This document shows positions 60,836 to 64,000 of a stretch of DNA of 64,000 bases, one piece after another (positions within the stretch are counted from its first letter, which is position 1; the number at the start of each line of letters is the position of its first letter). Source of the DNA: Encephalitozoon hellem ATCC 50504 (Eukaryota; Microsporidia; Unikaryonidae); the NCBI RefSeq assembly GCF_000277815.2, contig NC_018474.1, positions 62,001-126,000 of the forward strand, written 5' to 3'. The notes beneath the pieces were generated by a model. The model saw nothing but the letters and a program-made list of their open reading frames with translations. It did not search any database and had not been told where the DNA came from. The position numbers and the translations under genes are program-made.

Positions 60836-61510
60836 TTATTGAACTACAGAGTTAACCACACCCATAATTGTAGAGTCATCCATCCTTTCACATCCTTTCT
60901 TGCTCAGTACAAAGGATGATATCTTTTGAGGGTCAGACTGCACAACCTCCATAAGCCCCAGAATAGTGAGCCTGACTAGATCCTCTTTCTCTTTCTTCTC
61001 CAGATATTCACACACCCTTTGGCTCTTCTGCCCAATGGCCCCACAAAAGAACTCAGAAAAGTTTCCATCAGGCTCAATAATGTATGCCACAGGCCTTGGC
61101 TCAAGCCCAAACAGCACCGTACGCACTCCAAACGGTCTCTGGTGATAAACGACTGTGTACCTCTGCTTGTACTCGCTTAGCCTTCTCGCAAGTTGGTCGA
61201 TAGTTATGTCTTCCCCGGTAGAGGACTTGTACGAAAGGCATATCATCCTCGCCACATTCATCACAAGGTATGCATCAGGCTTAAACCCAGAGTAGCTCAT
61301 CCAGATGCACTGTGCCTCGTTAATAAGAAACACCTTCTCCTCTTCCAAAAACAGCCTGTTCCCAGACTTCCTTTCGATACTCACAGATATCTTCTCGGAA
61401 TCAACTCCAAACACAACAAGAGACCCATGCTCGCTAGCCTGCTGTGCATACTCAACCTGTATTAATCTTCCGTCGGGAGAAAACACTGCTAGCTGCTCCT
61501 CAAACCCCAT
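60836..61510 (-). CDS. PRE6: 20S proteasome alpha subunit, alpha4-like (Pre6/PSMA7)
   Basis: The protein has 224 residues from the ATG at 61510 (MGFEEQLAVFSPDGRLIQVE). The N-terminal VFSPDGRLIQVEYA gate motif is that of alpha subunits. KQRYTVVYHQRPFGVRTVLF, together with the VFSPDG start, fits alpha4 best among the seven. No catalytic N-terminal threonine, as expected. The paralogue number is less certain than the family. It lies next to NAD kinase, with about 69 bases between the two. Confidence 0.9.
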   Translation of the reverse strand: MGFEEQLAVFSPDGRLIQVEYAQQASEHGSLVVFGVDSEKISVSIERKSGNRLFLEEEKVFLINEAQCIWMSYSGFKPDAYLVMNVARMICLSYKSSTGEDITIDQLARRLSEYKQRYTVVYHQRPFGVRTVLFGLEPRPVAYIIEPDGNFSEFFCGAIGQKSQRVCEYLEKKEKEDLVRLTILGLMEVVQSDPQKISSFVLSKKGCERMDDSTIMGVVNSVVQ

Positions 61511-61578
61511 CAAGGGCTATTGCAATTGCTTTATTTTGCAGGCCGGCTTCAAATCCTGAACAGTGTTCGCAGAGTACA

Positions 61579-62298
61579 TCAAAGCAGAAAAAGTTCTCCA
61601 ATTCTCTTCGATCGATCACAAGGGCTTAGGTATCCAAACCGCACAGAGGATCCGTCATAGCACACATCAAAGGACTTCTCTTCGCATAAAATCCCGTCGA
61701 GGATGATCTGAAAATCGCCATCAACCTCCACGCGGACCCTAGACTTAATTCCACACACAATAGGTTTAAACCTGCATTTGTTTGGTGCAACCACATTCAC
61801 AACTATTCCTTCGTCCAGAAGTAGAGGCCCGTCCAAGGATGCATTATATGCACTACTTCCAACCTTTGTTGCCACAATGACAGCATCTCCCCTCACCACA
61901 AGCGAGATGTCGTCGATGAATATCCTGAATATCCCAAGCCCTATGGAAGACGGCCTTATCACTGCCTCGTTCAGGAAATGGTGCTTCTGTGACAAGCAGA
62001 GCCTTTTTAATTCAACAAACTCGATCTTCTTCCCATCTCTTAGACGTTCAACCAGCTCGTCCACTGCAGTGTGTGGGATGGGGCAAAGAAAGCCTACTCT
62101 CCCTCTGTTCACTGCATACACAATGGGAGGGGTCTGGTAAGATGCAACAGTCCTGAGCACAGTGCCATCTCCGCCAAGGATAACTATGCCATCATATTCG
62201 ATGCCTTGGTCATGGATATGGCAGTCCAGCGTGCTCCTGATCTTCTCTACAAGCTCTGTGTCACAGTTATCCTTGGTGACAATCAGGAACCTTCCCAT
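61579..62298 (-). CDS. NAD kinase (makes NADP)
   Basis: The 239-residue protein has the NAD-kinase GGDGTVLRT motif (residues 42-50), NRGRVGFLCP, the conserved NEAVI stretch, a GDAVIVATKVGSSAYNASLDGP block that corresponds to the GD..I.STPTGSTAY signature, and a C-terminal RFGYLSP. The Ser-Thr-Pro of the classic block is Ala-Thr-Lys here. It is a compact form, close to archaeal enzymes in length. It phosphorylates NAD to supply NADP for reductive biosynthesis. Confidence 0.93.
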   Translation of the reverse strand: MGRFLIVTKDNCDTELVEKIRSTLDCHIHDQGIEYDGIVILGGDGTVLRTVASYQTPPIVYAVNRGRVGFLCPIPHTAVDELVERLRDGKKIEFVELKRLCLSQKHHFLNEAVIRPSSIGLGIFRIFIDDISLVVRGDAVIVATKVGSSAYNASLDGPLLLDEGIVVNVVAPNKCRFKPIVCGIKSRVRVEVDGDFQIILDGILCEEKSFDVCYDGSSVRFGYLSPCDRSKRIGELFLL

Positions 62299-62345
62299 TC
62301 TGTTATTTCTGGGATCTCAGAAACAAGTTGAATTGAAAAACCCCG

Positions 62346-63590
62346 ATGGAAGACATTCTTCTGAGAGGAATAAAGCAGAAGAGAAAAAGAGTGCCCAGGG
62401 AGGAGCTGGAGTATGATGTGGATGGAGAAAGATACCCTCTTCTGTGCACCTTCGATGGTCTTGAAACAAAGGCTCCATTCGAGTCGCCACTCCTAGTCCA
62501 AAAGGTTGTTATACCGTATTTTTTCAGGAAGACAAATGTTATTGTTCAAGCATTTACAGGGAGTGGGAAGACACTCTCTTACTGCTTGCCGCTTGTTGAG
62601 ACGGCGCGGAAGGAGAACCTTTTTGGAATGATACTCGTTCCTGGAAGTCCGCTTGTGAGGCAAGTCTACAGAGTTGTGAATGAGATCAAGCATAAGGGCC
62701 TGGAGGTCGTGGCAGTTTGTGGAGACGGAGAGAAGGACATGCTTATTGAAGAGGACGGGAAGGGAGGCCTGGTGGAAAGGGGCATGGATTGTGAATCAAG
62801 AGAGAGAGTTGCAAGGGCCCTTCAATGTGACACAAAGATTGTGGTGGGGACACCTCGGTCTGCTCTTGGATTGATATGCACGTCTGGGATGAAGGGTGTC
62901 ACGCATCTTGTTATAGACGAGGCCGATCTTCTGATAAATCCTGGAACTATTGAGGTTTTCGCATCAGTTCTCCGTGAGATTGAAGTAGAGAATGCACACA
63001 TTGGATGTTTTAGTGCAACTATGAATGAGTATGTGGAGGAGGTTATAGAGACTGTGAAGAACATCACGAAGGTGCGTGTCATATCCAAGAAGCCCATAGA
63101 CCATGAGTTTGTGTTTGGAACAAACAAAAAGATCAAGCATCTGTCATTACTACAGATAATTGCAGACGGAATTGAGTCGCCAACCCTGATATTTGTCAAG
63201 GACGAGAGGACGGGAGAGTTTTTGAAGGGGCTGCTGGACCGAAGCGGAGTTTACAAAGAGGGAGGCGAGGCAAGTGGAGAGGTGCTTGATGCCTTTAGGC
63301 TGAAGAAGATCTGGTACCTGTTTGCAACTGATTCCCTAGGTAGAGGGATCGACTTCTATAACATCAAGAGTATTATAAATTACGACCTCCCGAATACAAA
63401 AACACAGCTTTTACATAGAGTTGGGAGAATCAACAGAAACTGCCAAGGACAGAAGATCTATACGATTTATTCTGGCGAGGATTTTGGAAAGATTTCGGTT
63501 GTTGCCGAGTTTCTAGAGGAGAATGGACACAAAGTACCGGAGCATATTTCCCGGATCATAGAAAAAAGTAAGAGGAATAGAAAGGCCTAG
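62346..63590 (+). CDS. ROK1: DEAD-box RNA helicase, Rok1/DDX52-like
   Basis: The 414-residue protein has the two RecA domains of DEAD-box helicases: AFTGSGKT (Walker A), DEAD in VIDEADLL, SAT, ATDSLGRGIDFYNIKSIINY and HRVGRINR. RGIDF...INYDLP fits Rok1/DDX52, which works in 18S rRNA maturation. The usual PTRELA reads PGSPLVRQ here, and the N-terminal extension is short. It starts 47 bases from the divergent NAD kinase start. Confidence 0.9.
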   Translation: MEDILLRGIKQKRKRVPREELEYDVDGERYPLLCTFDGLETKAPFESPLLVQKVVIPYFFRKTNVIVQAFTGSGKTLSYCLPLVETARKENLFGMILVPGSPLVRQVYRVVNEIKHKGLEVVAVCGDGEKDMLIEEDGKGGLVERGMDCESRERVARALQCDTKIVVGTPRSALGLICTSGMKGVTHLVIDEADLLINPGTIEVFASVLREIEVENAHIGCFSATMNEYVEEVIETVKNITKVRVISKKPIDHEFVFGTNKKIKHLSLLQIIADGIESPTLIFVKDERTGEFLKGLLDRSGVYKEGGEASGEVLDAFRLKKIWYLFATDSLGRGIDFYNIKSIINYDLPNTKTQLLHRVGRINRNCQGQKIYTIYSGEDFGKISVVAEFLEENGHKVPEHISRIIEKSKRNRKA

Positions 63591-63616
63591 GCTCGCCTCA
63601 TTTATCTGTGCCTGTT

Positions 63617-64000
63617 TCACATTTCAAATGAATCCATCCTATCGACCATATCTGCTATTCTTCTATTCAGAGGCTCTACAAGCCTGTCCACTTTTCCAAC
63701 CAGGTTCATTTTTGTGTGTATTGCACTTGCACCCTTGGGCATTCTGGCTATGGGATCGACTTGAAACAGTTGTGATGCGCTTCTGAAGTCCGAGGGGTCT
63801 AGGCATGGAAGCATCCCCAGGCCACCTCTTGTATACGTCAGGCACTGGTCTTCGGAATATATGATTGTCCCGAGCTCCCTATCATATGCATCCCAATAGA
63901 ACTCGTCTTTGCTGATGTTCAAAGTGCCGTTTCCAGATAAATACGAGTTTCCTATTGTTATTGCATATCTTTCTCCCTTTTTCTCAATGGTTGTGTTGGT
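63617..64000 (-). CDS. lectin-like protein, partial, N-terminus beyond the right edge
   Basis: The minus strand is open from the window edge at 64000 to a stop at 63617-63619, giving 127 codons of C-terminal sequence. The frame at 63922 starts with TTG and is not a real start. It contains KGERYAITIGNSYLSGNG, QCLTYTRGGLGMLPC followed by QLFQV (the CL...C...Q-x-F motif of the lectin-like family), and a helical end with NRRIADMVDRMDSFEM. It is the fourth family member in 9.4 kb. The signal peptide would lie outside the window. Confidence 0.75.
   Translation of the reverse strand, partial: TNTTIEKKGERYAITIGNSYLSGNGTLNISKDEFYWDAYDRELGTIIYSEDQCLTYTRGGLGMLPCLDPSDFRSASQLFQVDPIARMPKGASAIHTKMNLVGKVDRLVEPLNRRIADMVDRMDSFEM

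Overview
The window is a gene-packed piece of a microsporidian nuclear genome, most probably a species of Encephalitozoon. The evidence is: about 65 eukaryotic genes in 64 kb on both strands; almost no introns; intergenic gaps usually 10-120 bases; proteins shorter than their yeast or human counterparts; two mitosome genes (ferredoxin, Tim14/Pam18); an aquaporin of the Encephalitozoon type; and lectin-like secreted proteins typical of microsporidia. Species is not resolved. Eukaryotic ATG starts were used throughout, so several reading frames are called shorter than their longest open form.

Layout. 0-10 kb: a gene cut by the left edge, a four-span membrane protein, a Sel1/SKT5-like protein, an AGC/PKA-type kinase, an anchored protein with strong codon bias, a GPN GTPase, an ABCG-type transporter and a possible TRAPPII protein. 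10-20 kb: proteasome Rpn6, mitosomal ferredoxin, RAD50, a MIS12-like kinetochore protein, an ARP8-like protein carrying a zinc finger, CDC37, SND2/TMEM208 and SUMO. At 20.06-20.31 kb, on the minus strand, lies an RNase P RNA gene directly abutting SMC4. 23-30 kb: TPA1/OGFOD1, SEC62, two Mediator-like subunits side by side (MED27, MED18), a multispan membrane protein, a structured intergenic segment, aquaporin and an RbAp48-type WD protein. 30-42 kb: J-proteins, NPL4, exocyst SEC3-like, GAPDH, ribosomal P0, a half-size Brr2/Slh1-family helicase and RPB8. 42-54 kb: cullin, Pam18 head-to-head with RRP1, TFB4, tRNA-Leu(CAG), FCP1, an alpha/beta hydrolase, a KTI12-like protein without a P-loop, a secreted nuclease-fold protein, eL24, a TLDc protein, RPA3, RPB5 and DPH1. 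54-64 kb: SUS1-like, four secreted lectin-like genes interleaved with housekeeping genes (eL43 with an intron, POB3, PRP17, proteasome alpha4, NAD kinase, ROK1).

Functional themes. The window is rich in transcription and chromatin (RPB5, RPB8, MED18, MED27, TFB4, FCP1, POB3, ARP8-like, RbAp48, SUS1-like), ribosome and tRNA work (P0, eL24, eL43, RRP1, ROK1, KTI12-like, DPH1, RNase P), protein quality control (Rpn6, alpha4, NPL4, cullin, SUMO, J-proteins, CDC37) and genome maintenance (RAD50, SMC4, RPA3, MIS12-like). Several proteins keep their fold but have lost textbook catalytic residues. The lectin-like genes toward the right end are the main lineage-specific, host-facing component.

No CRISPR array, transposon or virus-like element was seen. 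No gene-free stretch exceeds about 220 bases apart from the one that holds the RNase P RNA.
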